Source: Eustoma russellianum | Taxonomy: Eukaryota; Streptophyta; Magnoliopsida; Gentianales; Gentianaceae | Direction: 5' to 3' | DNA length: 64,000 bases | NCBI GenBank assembly: GCA_036186865.1 | Contig: AP025066.1 | Span: 16,898,324 to 16,962,323 of the forward strand | Shown here: one piece after another, positions 22,331 to 33,239 of the stretch | Position numbering within the stretch: position 1 is the first letter of the stretch | How the letters are laid out: the number at the start of each line of letters is the position of its first letter | Translations under genes and position numbers: made by a program | The notes under the pieces: model-generated | What the model saw: only the letters and a program-made list of their open reading frames with translations | Databases searched by the model: none | What the model was told of the DNA's origin: nothing

Positions 22331-24395
22331 TCTCCTGGCTATATCTGAAGCGATTGCTGCTTCAGTTTTTTTCACCCTCATTTTGTCAGGCTAATTATTA
22401 ATAATTTAGACTCCACGAGGAGTTCTGTGTTGATTAATGACAGCACCTGCTGGTCTTCCAACCATCTAGAGGTGTGAAGCAATGAGACCCATTGTCACCT
22501 TTGCTTTTTATTTTTGCATCGGAGGGTTTTTCTAGGGGATTTAATGCTCTTTCTTAGGGTGGTAGCAGGTCTCCAAGGTGGTCGGGCTAAGGGGGTTTCA
22601 CACCTTGGCTTTGCGGATGGCCTACTTGTCTTTCTCGATGGTAGTCCTGGCAATTTGAGGGCTATCAAGTTATTTCTGGAGCAATATGAACGGACGTCGG
22701 GACAATTAGTGAATTTCTAGAAAAGTCAGTTGGTTGTCAATGAAGGTAGATCCGTTCATCGTGCGATTGAAGTTCTTGAAATGTGTCTCTCATCACTCCC
22801 GATTAAGTAACTGGGCTCTTATGTGTTTAAGGTATTAATCGTTCACGATATTGTGCTGCACTGCTTGATCATTTTTATGCTAGATTGACAAGTTGGTCAA
22901 AACGTCTGTTGAGTATGGCCGGCCGACCGACTCTTATCCATTCTGTTCTTTCCTATATGTCGCTGCATGTTATGGCTATGGCTTGTTTGTCGAAAAGTGT
23001 TATTGCTGAATTGAGTAGGAAAATGTCCAACATCTTCTGGATGGGTAGGCATCATTGGCGATCCTAGGAATCAATATGTTATCCGACATTCGAGGGTGGT
23101 TTGGGAGTTCGCAATTTGGAGGCACTGCAATACGCATATGAGTGTAAGCTATGGTGGTCATATCATACATCAGCTATGGTTTGGGCCTCGTACCTCCGGC
23201 AGAAATATGGGTCTCGAGCCATGCTGGTTGCTTATATTTATGATTCAGCTAACTTGAAACGTTTGTGTTGCATTAACTCTTTTTGTGAGCTGTACGTTCA
23301 ATCCATTGAGTATGGCGTATATTGGCGTAATGATGCGCATGGGCAATTTAGTCTCATGGGTGCATATGAGGTCTGTCGCCCACAGAAGCCGGCTTTTCAG
23401 CTAGCGTTCTATATTTGGTGGAAGTTATGGTCCCGTGCTTTGCCTGTGCCTGATAATCTTTGTTCTTGGCTTACGGCTTTCCCGTGCTGTTGTGTTTTTT
23501 GCCATCAAGATTCGGCTATGCAGAATCATATCTTTTATGCATGTCCGGTAATCAGAGCAGTTTGGTTTCATTTAGCTTGTCTACTTAGTGGGCCGACTCC
23601 AATGGCATTGTCTTACACGCGGCATCTCAGAGCTTAGTGGTCTTCTGCAATGGTTACATCTATGTCGAGTTAGCTTTTTGATGTGGTCCCTATGCTTGCA
23701 ACCTAGGAAATATGGAAGGAGTATGCAGTCATACAGTGTGGGGAGGAATGTTTCTCCTATGCCCGTCTTAGAGAGCGCATTCACGTCAGCATATTCACAT
23801 GATGTCATCAATTTCTGGATCAGAGTTTGCCCATTTTGTCCAGCCATTGCTGACTGCTCATTATTCACCTATCCTGAGATCGCGTCAGGTACGTATTATT
23901 TGCTGGCAGTTTCCTCCTTTTAGTAAGCTGAAATTAAATGTCGATGTAGCTGCGCGTTGTCATGGTGCGGCTAGTGGTGCCATTTTACGTAATGATAAAG
24001 TCCAATTGGTACATGCCATTTGTTTTTCCCCTACCAGTACTTCCTCCAATGCATGCGGAGCTACAAGACCTCCTCTTCTCCCTCATCTCTTTTGTGCAGG
24101 AATATTCCGGATTGTAGATTGAGGTAGAATGTCTTTCTCTCCTGTCATTGATTGCCACAACATGTACAGTGATAGCACAGCTGTACATGGATGTGGCCCG
24201 CGTGTTCCTTTTCTTAAGGCTCAGTCAGGCCACACTTGCTTATGTGCCTCGTAGAGCCAATTCTGTGGCACATACTCTTGCACAACATAGGCTCATGATG
24301 GGTTGGACATGTGTCTTTCGTATAGTCTCGGCTCTGCCTTTAGTTGTCCGAGGATGCTTGCGTACGAATGTACATACTGATTATATTGGCCATTA
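22331..24395 (+). pseudogene. LINE-1 ORF2: RT C-terminal half, zf-RVT, RNase H
   Basis: Fragments in several frames read from the RT palm ('VSHLGFADGLLVFLDGS', 22590-22640; the FADD box is FADG, so a catalytic Asp is lost), the thumb ('SKRLLSMAGRPTLIHSV'), 'GVRNLEALQYAYECKLWWSY', zf-RVT (23400-23560, 'CVFCHQDSAMQNHIFYACPV') and RNase H (23920-24390, 'KLKLNVDVAARCHGAASGAI', 'YVPRRANSVAHTLAQH'). More than six frameshifts or stops are present. About 1.2 kb of ORF2 that should join this to the endonuclease at 16282-16873 is missing. Confidence 0.85.
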
Positions 24396-25185
24396 GGGGT
24401 CTCTCTCCAGTATCGTATATGTGCCTTCTCGCCTGCATCATAACGATGCAGGCGGCATGGTATGTTATGTCGCATGCTTTTCATAATTCTCTCTTATATG
24501 CTTTACCTTTCTTGTTAATGCCTAATGTTCCATGTCCATGTTGTCCTTGGGGAGGATACGCTTGGAGTTGTGCATGCGTCGGCGCCTGGATGAAGGACGT
24601 CTCATGTTAGGTTGGCATGCATTTGCTGTTGTTGCCCGTACCGGTAAAGGCTATGGACAACCTGGCTACTCCTTTCGCTCTATTTTCTTCATTACCTTCT
24701 GTTTTGTTTGGGATTTATTGCTCATAGCTACGCATCTGATTTGTTTTCTGAGATATATGCTCTTCGGGCGGAACTATTGGCACTTAAAGGTCTCCCTTTT
24801 TGTTGGCAATTTCTTTATCTAGTTTCCGGCGTCCCACTTGGGGCCAAGCAATGTAAAATGCCCATCCTCTCCACTGCCTTTTGGATTATTACACCGCTTT
24901 CTGGTTGACTCCTTTCATTCATTGCGCTCTCTTTTTACTCGTATCATTACACTGTTTTTGATATATTCTGCTCGTTTATATCCTTTTTCTGCTCTAATAA
25001 TTCGCACATTATCATTACTTAAACTTGCAAGCTACTATATTTTGTTTGGTTTTTCTTTTTTGAGAGAGTCTCCCCTAGCGCTTGGACCATACAGGTAACC
25101 ACGGTATTCTTCTGCCACAAATGAGGGTTATCTTTATTAATAAAACCTCCGGACGGTACCGCTCGTCCTTCCATAAAACAAAATA
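24396..25185 (+). other. LINE-1 3' UTR and 3' end (subfamily A)
   Basis: The stretch has no gene. A perfect hairpin CGCCTGCAT/ATGCAGGCG lies at 24430-24454 and is followed by 'gcatggtatg'. Near the 3' end come 'gagagagtctccc' (25062-25076), the terminal motif 'ggtattcttctgccacaaatgagg' in two parts (25100-25123), 'aataaaa' and a hairpin GGACG/CGTCC (25153-25170). The same end is found in LINE-8 (53445-53545), so these two form a subfamily that differs from the other copies, which have the 45-nt double hairpin. Confidence 0.65.
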
Positions 25186-25344
25186 ATTATGCATATATGT
25201 ATATATATTCATATATATATGGATAAATATATATATGTGTGTATATGTATATGTGTGTGTATATATACAGTCATATAAATACACATACATATACATATAC
25301 ATATATTTATATATAGATTTTTATAGATTTATACATACCTGCCT
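25186..25344. repeat. TA/TG-rich junction between two LINE tails
   Basis: Impure (TA)n, (TG)n and (CA)n runs lie between the 3' end of the plus-strand LINE-1 and the 3' end of the minus-strand LINE-2. The two elements are therefore tail to tail. Confidence 0.8.
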
Positions 25345-26099
25345 ATATTTTTTTAACAGTAAAAGTGATATTTTATCATGCCTCACTTATGGCGGAGGAA
25401 TACCATATTACAAAAAATATCAATAAACGAATAATAATAGTACAACGAGCATATAATATCTAATCTACAATCATATATGATATGCCGCATTAAAACCTTG
25501 CCAAGTAAAACCACCCTTGTGGATAAAACCTTGGCGATGGAAAAAGCGTACATATTTATATGAGAGGGGTGAATATTTGAATATGAAATGAAAAGTCGCT
25601 TGCTGTTTGTGGCACGCCGCAGTTAAGTGTTGCGCAATGTCAGTTGGATCTTCCAGAAGAATTGTCTCCGCAAGTGTTGTTGCATCCATGAGGCCATGCA
25701 TAGAAATAAAAGTGAGTTAGTGAATATAGCAATATGATGAGTTGTGGGATATGTAAGGGCACTTGAGTTGCAGCATAAGGTAGAGTGTAACATATTACCC
25801 ATGTTACCCATATCTGATGATATGGGCAACGGGAAATTTGTAAGTGCTAGATGTAAAGTGATGTAAACAGGTAGCATAATGCTGAATGTGAATCTTACCC
25901 ATGTTGCCCATATCTATTTTGAGCTTTAGCCAAGGTCATGTCTAAGATGTGGCGTGTTCTCCGTTTGATAACATGCCCGAATCATTGATGGTAGAGACGC
26001 TACCGTGGGAAAAACAGTAAGCTTTTGGTGGAATTGGCCATATTGAGCTAAAAAATGTGCTGGCTGATTTGCGTCACGTGGAATGTGTGTTAATTCAGC
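25345..26099 (-). other. LINE-2 3' UTR
   Basis: In minus-strand sense: a 12-bp hairpin GTTGCCCATATC/GATATGGGTAAC at 25803-25830 (one G-U pair), the 45-nt double hairpin at 25496-25539 (GCCAAG/CTTGGC outer stem), the ATCATATATGAT palindrome at 25471-25482, then the terminal motif at 25381-25401 and an AT-rich tail. No coding sequence is present. The frames encoding 'FFHRQGFIHKGGFTWQG' are just translations of the double hairpin. Confidence 0.7.
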
Positions 26100-26798
26100 T
26101 CACGATGACAGTAGCAGTTCGCGAAATATGGTTGCATGAACGTCTATATTATTTTGTACTGCTAAAACTACTCCATATGCATCAACTTCTACATCAATGG
26201 ATTCCCACTGAGTTGCGAAGTATAAGTACCCAATATATGCTGCTTGAAATTCTGCTGTGGCTGGTGTAGATAACGGCAAATGAAATGAAATTGCCCCCAT
26301 GAATATACCAGAGCTGTCACGCAAGATTGCTCCCGCAGCTGCAGAAAATCTCCCGTGGGCTGCATCTGTGTTCATCTTCAATCTACCCGGTGGAGGATGG
26401 AGCCATCTGACAATGATGCATCTAGGTGGACGGAGCTTTGGAGATAACCCAAGATCAATTAAGGCATGGTCTGAGATTGCAAACTTCTTTCCTCTTTGCG
26501 CAGATGACCAATCATATAAGGTGCATCGAATATTTTCAAGAACCGTTGCCTTTCTCCAACGTTCATCACCATAAGTTATGGATATATAAGCTTTCCATAT
26601 CTCCCATACAATGATGGATGGAGCCACAATTCGGAGAATGCCTTTAAGTGTTTTCCCTTTGGTTGACATCCACCATTGAATTAAATTTTGCTGCAGAGTT
26701 CTGACATTGATTGAAGGACCATCCAAATGTGCCGCATACATTTTCCAAATTCCGGTGATTTCGGAGCAATTCAAGAATTTATGATCCACTGTGATACC

Positions 26799-26801
<3 letters not shown>
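26100..26801 (-). pseudogene. LINE-2 ORF2 C-terminus (zf-RVT end and RNase H), 5'-truncated
   Basis: One open frame of about 230 LINE codons begins within zf-RVT ('DHKFLNCSEITGIWKMY'), continues with 'LRIVAPSIIVWEIWKAY' and the RNase H domain ('PPPGRLKMNTDAAHGRFSAA', 'AGAILRDSSGIF', 'LSTPATAEFQAAYIGYLYFA', 'SIDVEVDAYGVVLAVQ'). The frame upstream is only (TA)n. The domain lacks the conserved E-S-D wording at the third acidic site (here E-V-D). The element is truncated at 26801 against the microsatellite, as is typical of incomplete reverse transcription. Confidence 0.8.

Positions 26802-26855
<54 letters not shown>
26802..26855. repeat. (TA)n microsatellite between two LINE 5' ends
   Basis: There are about 27 TA units. 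LINE-2 (minus) and LINE-3 (plus) both start here, so their truncated 5' ends face each other across the repeat. Confidence 0.95.
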
Positions 26856-26858
<3 letters not shown>

Positions 26859-29800
26859 CCTTTTCTGAAGGCATGACATTACCTTGGCTTATAGGTGGAG
26901 ATTTTAATACGTTCCTCTCTTTAGAAGAACATAAAGGAGTTGCCTAGCCATCGATACAAATGCTAGCGGACTTCTGGGGTTTTGTTGACTCTTGTGGTTT
27001 TTTGGATATACCTTTCCAAGGCTCGCCATATACATGGTCGGATGGTAGGGGTTTGGGTAAGGTGTGACGCAAATTGGATCGTTTCTTCTGTACTCCTACA
27101 TATTCAGATGGATACACCTCTCTTCTAGTTAAACATCTTCATAGAGCTACATCGGAGCACTTGCCAATTATCTTGCACTGTCAGACTGACATCTCTACAA
27201 GTTCAGCCTCTTTTCGCTATTTGGACGCATGGCACACTCATGCAAACTTTGATCAGTATGTGAAGGCGCAGTGGAGATCATATCCTACGGTTGGAGGGAT
27301 GCATGGGTTTTATGCAAAACTAAAAAAACTGAAAGCAGATCTACGCATTTGGAACAAATAGATTTTCGGTAATATTTTCGCAGAGTTATAGTTGGCTGAA
27401 GAACATACTGTAAGAGGAGAAAGAGAATATGATGTTGTGCCTAATGAACCACATCATACAGCATATCACTTGGCCAAGGCACAGCTGACGGTATTACAGA
27501 ACCGTGCTATTGTTTTTTGAAAACAAAAAGCTAATATTAAATGGCTTAAAGAAGGAGATGCAAATATAGCTTTCTACCATCAAACAGTGAAGCAATGCAG
27601 GTTGAAGCAATCAATTATTTCAATTAATAGAGAAGATGGTACAATTTGTGATGCAGTTCAATCCATTCAGCACAAAGCGGTCCTTTTTTTTGAGCGAATG
27701 TTTGCTGCAGAACATACGGGTGACCATGAGTTTTTATTGCAGCATATACCACACATATTTACTGATGAGGACAATATTCTTTTGTTATGCATGCCCTTGT
27801 TGGAGGAATTTCGCCAAGCTGTGTGGAGGTTAAGTCCCTCTAGTGCGTCAGGGCATACGGTTTTCCGGGATCATTTTACAGATACTTCTGGGATGCTATT
27901 CATCTGGATGTTTTGTTGGCAGTACAAGAATTTTTCATAGGCATTCGTATGCTTAAGATTATGGCAGCCTCGCTGATATGCTTAATACCAAAGGTGTCCA
28001 ACCCTTCGACATTTAGTGATTATCGCCTAATATGCTTAACCAACTTCATCTCTAAAGTTGTTACACGCATTATTTCCACTCGGTTGAATGTGCTGATGCC
28101 TTAGCTGATATCACCAGAACAATCGGGTTTTATGCAGTATAGAGGTACCACTGAACAGATCCGCATGGCCAAGGAAATGGTTCACATATTGGATCGCAAG
28201 TGTAGAGGGGGCCAGGTGATTCTTAAATTAGATATGGCAAAGGCTTTTGATAGGGTATCATGGAAATATTTGGAAGTTTTATTGCTTAAATTTGGCTTCC
28301 ATCCGCGATTTGTACGTATTATCATCACTAATATAACTGCCACTTGTTGTTCGGTTATGGTTAATTGAAAACCTTGTGGTTTCTTCCCGCCTTCCAAAAG
28401 GATTAAACAAGGAGATCCTTGTCTCCTCTTCTGTTTATTCTTGTTTCAGAGGGATTTTCTAGAGGCCTCAAAGCACTATTTCAATCAGGACACATTAAAG
28501 GTTTTTCCAGTGGGTGTGTCCAGCCGGTTTCGCACCTTGGCTTTGCAGATGATTTATTGATCTTCCTTAATGGCTCTCATAATAACTTGCAAGCTTTTAA
28601 ACAATTCCTCGAGCGATATCAGTATGCTTTGGGTCAGTTAATCAATTATCATAAGAGCCAATGTGTTGCAGGTGGAGGCTTATATTCACAAAGAGCAGTC
28701 TCAGCGTTGAATATGCGTCATGCAGTGTTGCCCATAAAATACTTGGGCTCTTCTTTATTTAAAGGTCTTAATCGCTCAAGCTATTGTAACTCTTTGCTAG
28801 AACACTTTGATGCCCGTTTGATAGGTTGGTCGCAAAAGCTTTTAATATGTCGGGCAGAATATCGCTAATACAATCAGTACTAACGTCTTTGCCGCTGCAT
28901 GTTATGGCGGCTTCAAGACTCCCCAAAAGTGTTCTAACCGAACTTAATAGGAAAATGGCTAACTTCTTGTGGAATCATCGTCATCATTGGCATTCGTGGG
29001 ATTCAATGTGTTTCCCAAAGGCAGAAGGAGGTTTGGGCTTTCGTAATTTAAAAGCATTGCAAAAAGCATATGAGTGAAAATTATGGTGGCTTTATCAGAC
29101 ATCTTAATCAATGTGGGCTGTTTATGTGCGTCAGAAATATGGCCATCGCGGGACTATGACGGCGCTTGTTTATGACTTTATGGACTGGAAGAGGTTATGT
29201 CGTATAAATGAATTTTGTTTGGTCCATACTCAGCAAACTCCGGATGGTTTAACTTGGTCTCTAGATTCCAATGGACAATTTAGTTTGAAGAGTGCCTATA
29301 ACACTTGTCGACCGCAAAGAGCGCAATTGCATTTGGCCCGCTACATCTGGTGGAAAGGGGTGGCACCAGCATCCCAGGTAATCTTATGGTGCCTTTGGCA
29401 TAATGCATTGCCTTTTGCAGATAATGTCATTCACTGGGTTGTGCATTTTGTCGAAATGCCGGCGCAACCTAGTTTCATATTTTTTATAAGTGCCCCATTA
29501 TCCGCGCTCTTTGGTTTCATTTATCTGATCTATTTGAGGGCCCATATCCTGGAAGAGCAACTATCAAACAGTATCTTCGTAGTTGGTGGTTCCACGCTAG
29601 CACAACTTGGATGAGAGGACATTTGTGTGCTGTGGTGCCTGTCCTTGCAGTTACAGCAATATGGAAAGAGTATACCATGATCACTTGCCGCCAACGGGTA
29701 AATTAAAGCTGAATGTTGATGCAACAATGGGCAAGCGCGGTGCTGCGGGGGGTGCAATACTAAGTGACGATCATGGATTATTTATTTTAGCCCTCTTCTT

Positions 29801-30173
29801 GTCATTGTCCATCTTATCACCGTTACATGCAGAAATGCAGACTATGCTATGGTCGATTATCTACTTCATAATGGCCGGATATCGTTACATATATGTTGAA
29901 ACAGATTGTTTAGTATTCGTTGACATGCTTAACAACTCTTCTAGTGTTTCTGGACGCCTGGGAAGTGATTATACTAGGATAAAACAATTTTTGCAGTTCA
30001 TGGGAGCAAGAGTGGCTTATGTTCCAAGAGAGGCTAACGCACCAGCTCACTTCTTGTCCCAGCATGGTCTTATGCACCAACGGATGTCTATCTTTTCTTC
30101 CTCTTTAAGTCTACCATCATTAGTGCGCGGTAGCTTATTCACAGATATTCATACACCTCATGTTCGTTCATAA
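26856..30173 (+). pseudogene. LINE-3 ORF2, 5'-truncated
   Basis: It begins inside the endonuclease ('LPWLIGGDFNTFLSLEEHKG' in broken frames), continues 'FQGSPYTWSDGRGLGKV', 'RKLDRFF', 'RATSEHLPI', then RT ('SLICLIPKVSNPSTFSDYRL', 'VILKLDMAKAFDRVSWKYLE', 'SHLGFADDLLIFLNGS' with an intact FADD near 28545), 'GFRNLKALQKAYE', zf-RVT (29340-29520) and RNase H (29690-30170, 'GKLKLNVDATMGKRGAAGGA', 'HAEMQTMLWS', 'YVETDC', 'REANAPAHFLSQHG'). I count about five stops and four frameshifts, so it is dead. The frame for RNase H alone is open for 188 codons. Confidence 0.85.
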
Positions 30174-30827
30174 AGAGACTTACTCCTGTTGCAATGTCTA
30201 TCCTGCCCGTATCATCTGGATGCGGGCGGTTGGGTATGTTTGGTTTCTTTCAAATTTGGATTTCATTAACATAATTACAAACTTCTTACAGTTTTATTCT
30301 TTATGGCTGAGGGTGATGGACAACATGGACAGCAGTGGGACCATGCCATTGGCTTCCTTACACCGGCATTATACAACAACAGTTTCCCGTGCCTACTTGG
30401 TTATGGGCAACATTGGTACATACTTATACGATACTTACTCGTTTATGTATTTATTTGACAATTGTTAGATATGTAACATGCACTTCCTTGTTTCTTTGAG
30501 GACACACCCAAAATGTTCTAAGTGGATGAGATTAAGGCACTCAGACAGATGGATCGCCAAGCTGCCCGCACATATTTGGCCAAGACGAAGTCTGTTGCTT
30601 CTGCATGCGCCGCTGCGGCTATACTATTTACATTTTCTTGTAAACGCAGTTCTTTTGTCAGCACACTCCAATTATACAAATATGTACGCTTTTTTCCTTC
30701 GCCAGAGTTTTATCCACAAGGGTGGTTTTACCTGGCAAGGTTTTAATGCGACATATCATGTATGATTGGAGGCTGACTATTCTTATTATGCTTCATTATC
30801 TTTTTGCATATGACGCTTTTACTATAC
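30174..30827 (+). other. LINE-3 3' UTR (interrupted by a Mutator-like element)
   Basis: There is a 9-bp hairpin GCCCGTATC/GATGCGGGC at 30205-30227 followed by 'ggttgggtatg'; a weaker one lies near 30385-30412. The 45-nt double hairpin lies at 30696-30740, with outer stem GCCAG/CTGGC instead of GCCAAG/CTTGGC. The UTR resumes after the insertion at 32530 with the terminal motif (32536-32558), 'attaataata' and an AT-rich tail to about 32604. Confidence 0.65.
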
Positions 30828-31166
30828 GAGTTAATTGCACCTGGTATCCATTGTTTTCCACGAAGTTTTAAGTAGCATCCAATGTTTCATGAAACACACT
30901 TGGCATCCAGACTTATAGGGTTAATAGACACCTGGCATCCTGCAACCGGGAAAGCACCTGCTATAGGCGGTTTTTAGCAATTTTCCTTTTATTTTTCACT
31001 TTTCTCCCACTTGGGGCCCAAAATTTTCAAACCATGGTTAATTCCACTTTCTTTCAACCATCTTTCTCTTCCTCCTTTTTCGTTTTCTTCTTTCGTTTTT
31101 AGTTGCAGAGTACACAAGTAAAGAAGAAATCTCAGCAATGGTGGACTGATTAAACCAAAAGATTTT

Positions 31167-31343
31167 ATGAACTCAAATTCTTCTAAGAAGAGCAAGAAAT
31201 ATAGCAGCAGGGAAGAAGCAGATTCCCGGCGAGATACGCCAGAGGGTTCGGATGAGAAGAAGTCGTCCCAGCGGGATCGCCGGAAACAACGGACAGTTGA
31301 AGTATGGAAGCCCCAGTTAGACATCATATCTGAATGGGGATGA
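31167..31343 (+). pseudogene. Possible captured host-gene fragment 1 (Ser/Arg/Lys-rich)
   Basis: A 58-codon frame opens at ATG 31167: it starts 'MNSNSSKKSKKYSSREEADS', is rich in charged residues, includes 'RRKQRTVEVWKPQLDII', and ends at TGA 31341. One base earlier in phase, the sequence would go on as 'DDRFREQIC', so a frameshift at about 31339 may have cut a longer exon. I do not recognise the family. Its codon choice is more GC-rich than the neighbouring sequence, consistent with captured exon sequence in a Pack-MULE. Confidence 0.35.
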
Positions 31344-31471
31344 TCGTTTTCGTGAACAAATTTGCAACCACTTTTTTTCAGTTTATTTCCAGCTGCATAT
31401 AATTAAGCAGCTGCATATGATCGTTTTTTTTACGAGGATTTGGTTTTCAAAAAGATGTCTGCCCTTCATTT

Positions 31472-31630
31472 ATGCAAGAGTTTGAGGATTTGGTTTTCAA
31501 AAAGATGACTGCCCTTCAAAAATTTTCCACGCTTAACTGGAGAAGCTTAATTAAAAATGATTTGAACTCCAAGTATTCTGCATTTGGGTTTCCTTCAAGA
31601 AGACTAATGGGTTCAATCAAATCCTTCTAA
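31472..31630 (+). pseudogene. Possible captured host-gene fragment 2
   Basis: A 52-codon frame from ATG 31472 reads 'MQEFEDLVFKKMTALQKFST' and further 'SKYSAFGFPSRRLMGSIKSF' and a stop. The segment 'gaggatttggttttcaaaaa' occurs twice (31434 and 31482), so part of it is duplicated in tandem. No family is recognised. Confidence 0.25.
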
Positions 31631-31914
31631 TCCTTTGTTGGAAGACAAAAGCATAGGGTGCTTTAATACAAGATGGAGAATAATCCACAATGACTGGACA
31701 TGAAGTCTAACATCCTCATGACGTGCAGATCCAAAATACTAGAATCAACTTGGCACAACAATTTTCAAGTCAACGAAAACAAAACTTGAACAATTGAGAT
31801 TTAGGTACCAAACCCTTTGTCGCCTTTCCAAGCCGGAGTCTGATTAATCTAGAACATTAACACCGCCAGACCCCAGTAGCGGGGCAAGTTTTGAATCAGT
31901 AGCACCACCAGATC

Positions 31915-32135
31915 TTAGAAAGTTAGCACCGCCAGACCCCATTCTTCCACCGCACTAGCCTTCGATTCTCTGCTCTCAGTTAGTTGAGATTTCAAATTCT
32001 CAACCAATTCAAGAGTTCTTGTTAGTTCACATCTCAATCTTGAGGTTTTGCATCTGGGTTTTCTTCTAGAGTGATGCTTGTTGTAGATTTCAAGTGTGGC
32101 AGCTTTAGTCCCTAGAATTCTATTGAATCTTGTAA
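31915..32135 (-). pseudogene. Possible captured host-gene fragment 3 (coiled coil)
   Basis: The minus strand has a frame of about 73 codons ending at a TAA (31915-31917). It reads 'FTRFNRILGTKAATLEIYNK', then 'RCELTRTLELVENLKSQLTE' and 'SRESKASAVEEWGLAVLTF'. The middle part has the heptad spacing of Leu/Val expected of a coiled coil. It has no start codon of its own, as expected of an exon fragment. It is opposite in orientation to the other two fragments, so capture from more than one source is likely. Confidence 0.35.
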
Positions 32136-32604
32136 ACAGAGAGATAAAAGGGGTGGCAACGAGGCGGATAAAGCGAGGGAGGAGGGGAAGAAGATGAAAG
32201 GGGAAGAAGGGAAGAAGATGAAAGGGGTGGGGATGAGGTGGGGTGTAGGTTTTTTTATTGATTTTTGAATTTTTTATTAAACTTTTAATTTATTTTGGCT
32301 TTATTATTTTATTAATTGTAAACTGTGGTTAAAGTCAGGTTAAAAGTAGGGTTAGGTCCGGTCAAAGGTCGATTTCAGCGGTCAACGGTCGTCCAGCCGG
32401 TCATCTGGATGCCAGGTGTCTATTAACCCTATAAGTCTGGATGCCAAGTGTGTTTCATGAAACATTGGATGCTACTTAAAACTTCGTGGAAAACAATGGA
32501 TACCAGGTGCAATTAACCCTTTACTATACTATGGTTTTCCTCAGCCACAAGTGAGGTAGCATATTAATAATACATGCGGCTTTATTTAATATATATATTT
32601 TTTA

Positions 32605-33213
32605 ATATACTAGAATTTTATTGATATAAGGCCTCACTTTTGGCGGAGGAAAACCACATTACATGAATGCATCATGAAATGCATGAAAGAAGTATAATGC
32701 TTCTAGTATATGTAACCTCCAGTCATATACGATATGTCGCATTAAAACCTTGCCAAGTAAAACCATCCTTGTGGATAAAACCTTGGCGAAGGAAAAAGCG
32801 TGCATATTTATATGAGGAGGTATCAGAGAAAAGGAAAAAGCATGCGTAGTAAGCTGTGGTGAACTTTGTATGCAGCTGTGATTTGATATACGTCTGAAAG
32901 CTTCTTGTGCCTTGATCGCCCAAAAGAGACATCGTCTTCGTGTAATTTGCGCAATATTTGAATAGTATCCAACATTCGTTTGAGTAAATGATAGTATCAC
33001 CAGTATAGTTTGAAAAGCCGTCAGCATTCGAGCGAAATATTCCTCATTTGCAAGACACCAAGCAGACAAGTTGAGGATCATACTCCAAGAATCAACGCAG
33101 CAGTGCATTGTTCGACAGATATGCAGCATATCAGAAGAAAGCACAGTACTAAACAAAATGGCAATAAGAAGCTCGAAGGTAAAATAAGCTGGAAATGAAA
33201 AGAGACTACCCAG
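32605..33213 (-). mobile_element. LINE-4, strongly 5'-truncated (3' UTR only)
   Basis: In minus-strand sense the element has only 3' UTR: the 45-nt double hairpin at 32748-32792, the ATATGACTGGAGG block, the terminal motif at 32632-32652 (CCTCCGCC...GTGAGG) and an AT-rich tail near 32605. Its tail meets the tail of LINE-3. At its 5' end it joins the 12-mer GCTGTCTGTATA (plus strand, 33214-33225). The 165-aa and 69-aa frames here are translations of the UTR, not genes. Confidence 0.7.
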
Positions 33214-33239
33214 GCTGTCTGTATATATATATATATATT

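Larger units (their letters stand above)
30828..32519. mobile_element. Mutator-like non-autonomous element (Pack-MULE candidate), 1692 bp
   Basis: Terminal inverted repeats of 113 bp (30828-30940 and 32407-32519) differ at one position by eye (the second base). A 10-bp target duplication TTTACTATAC flanks the element (30818-30827 and 32520-32529). TIRs longer than 100 bp with 9-10 bp duplications define Mutator-like elements. Each TIR contains four 'cacctggcatcc'-like units. No transposase frame is present. Inside are three open, gene-like segments (31167-31343, 31472-31630, and 31915-32135 on the minus strand) that differ in style from the surrounding transposons. The near-identity of the TIRs suggests a recent insertion. 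Confidence 0.85.

Noticed and set aside
26802..26879. (Ile-Tyr)n N-terminus of the 259-aa frame of LINE-2
   Set aside because: Translation of (TA)n at the truncated 5' end, not part of the protein.
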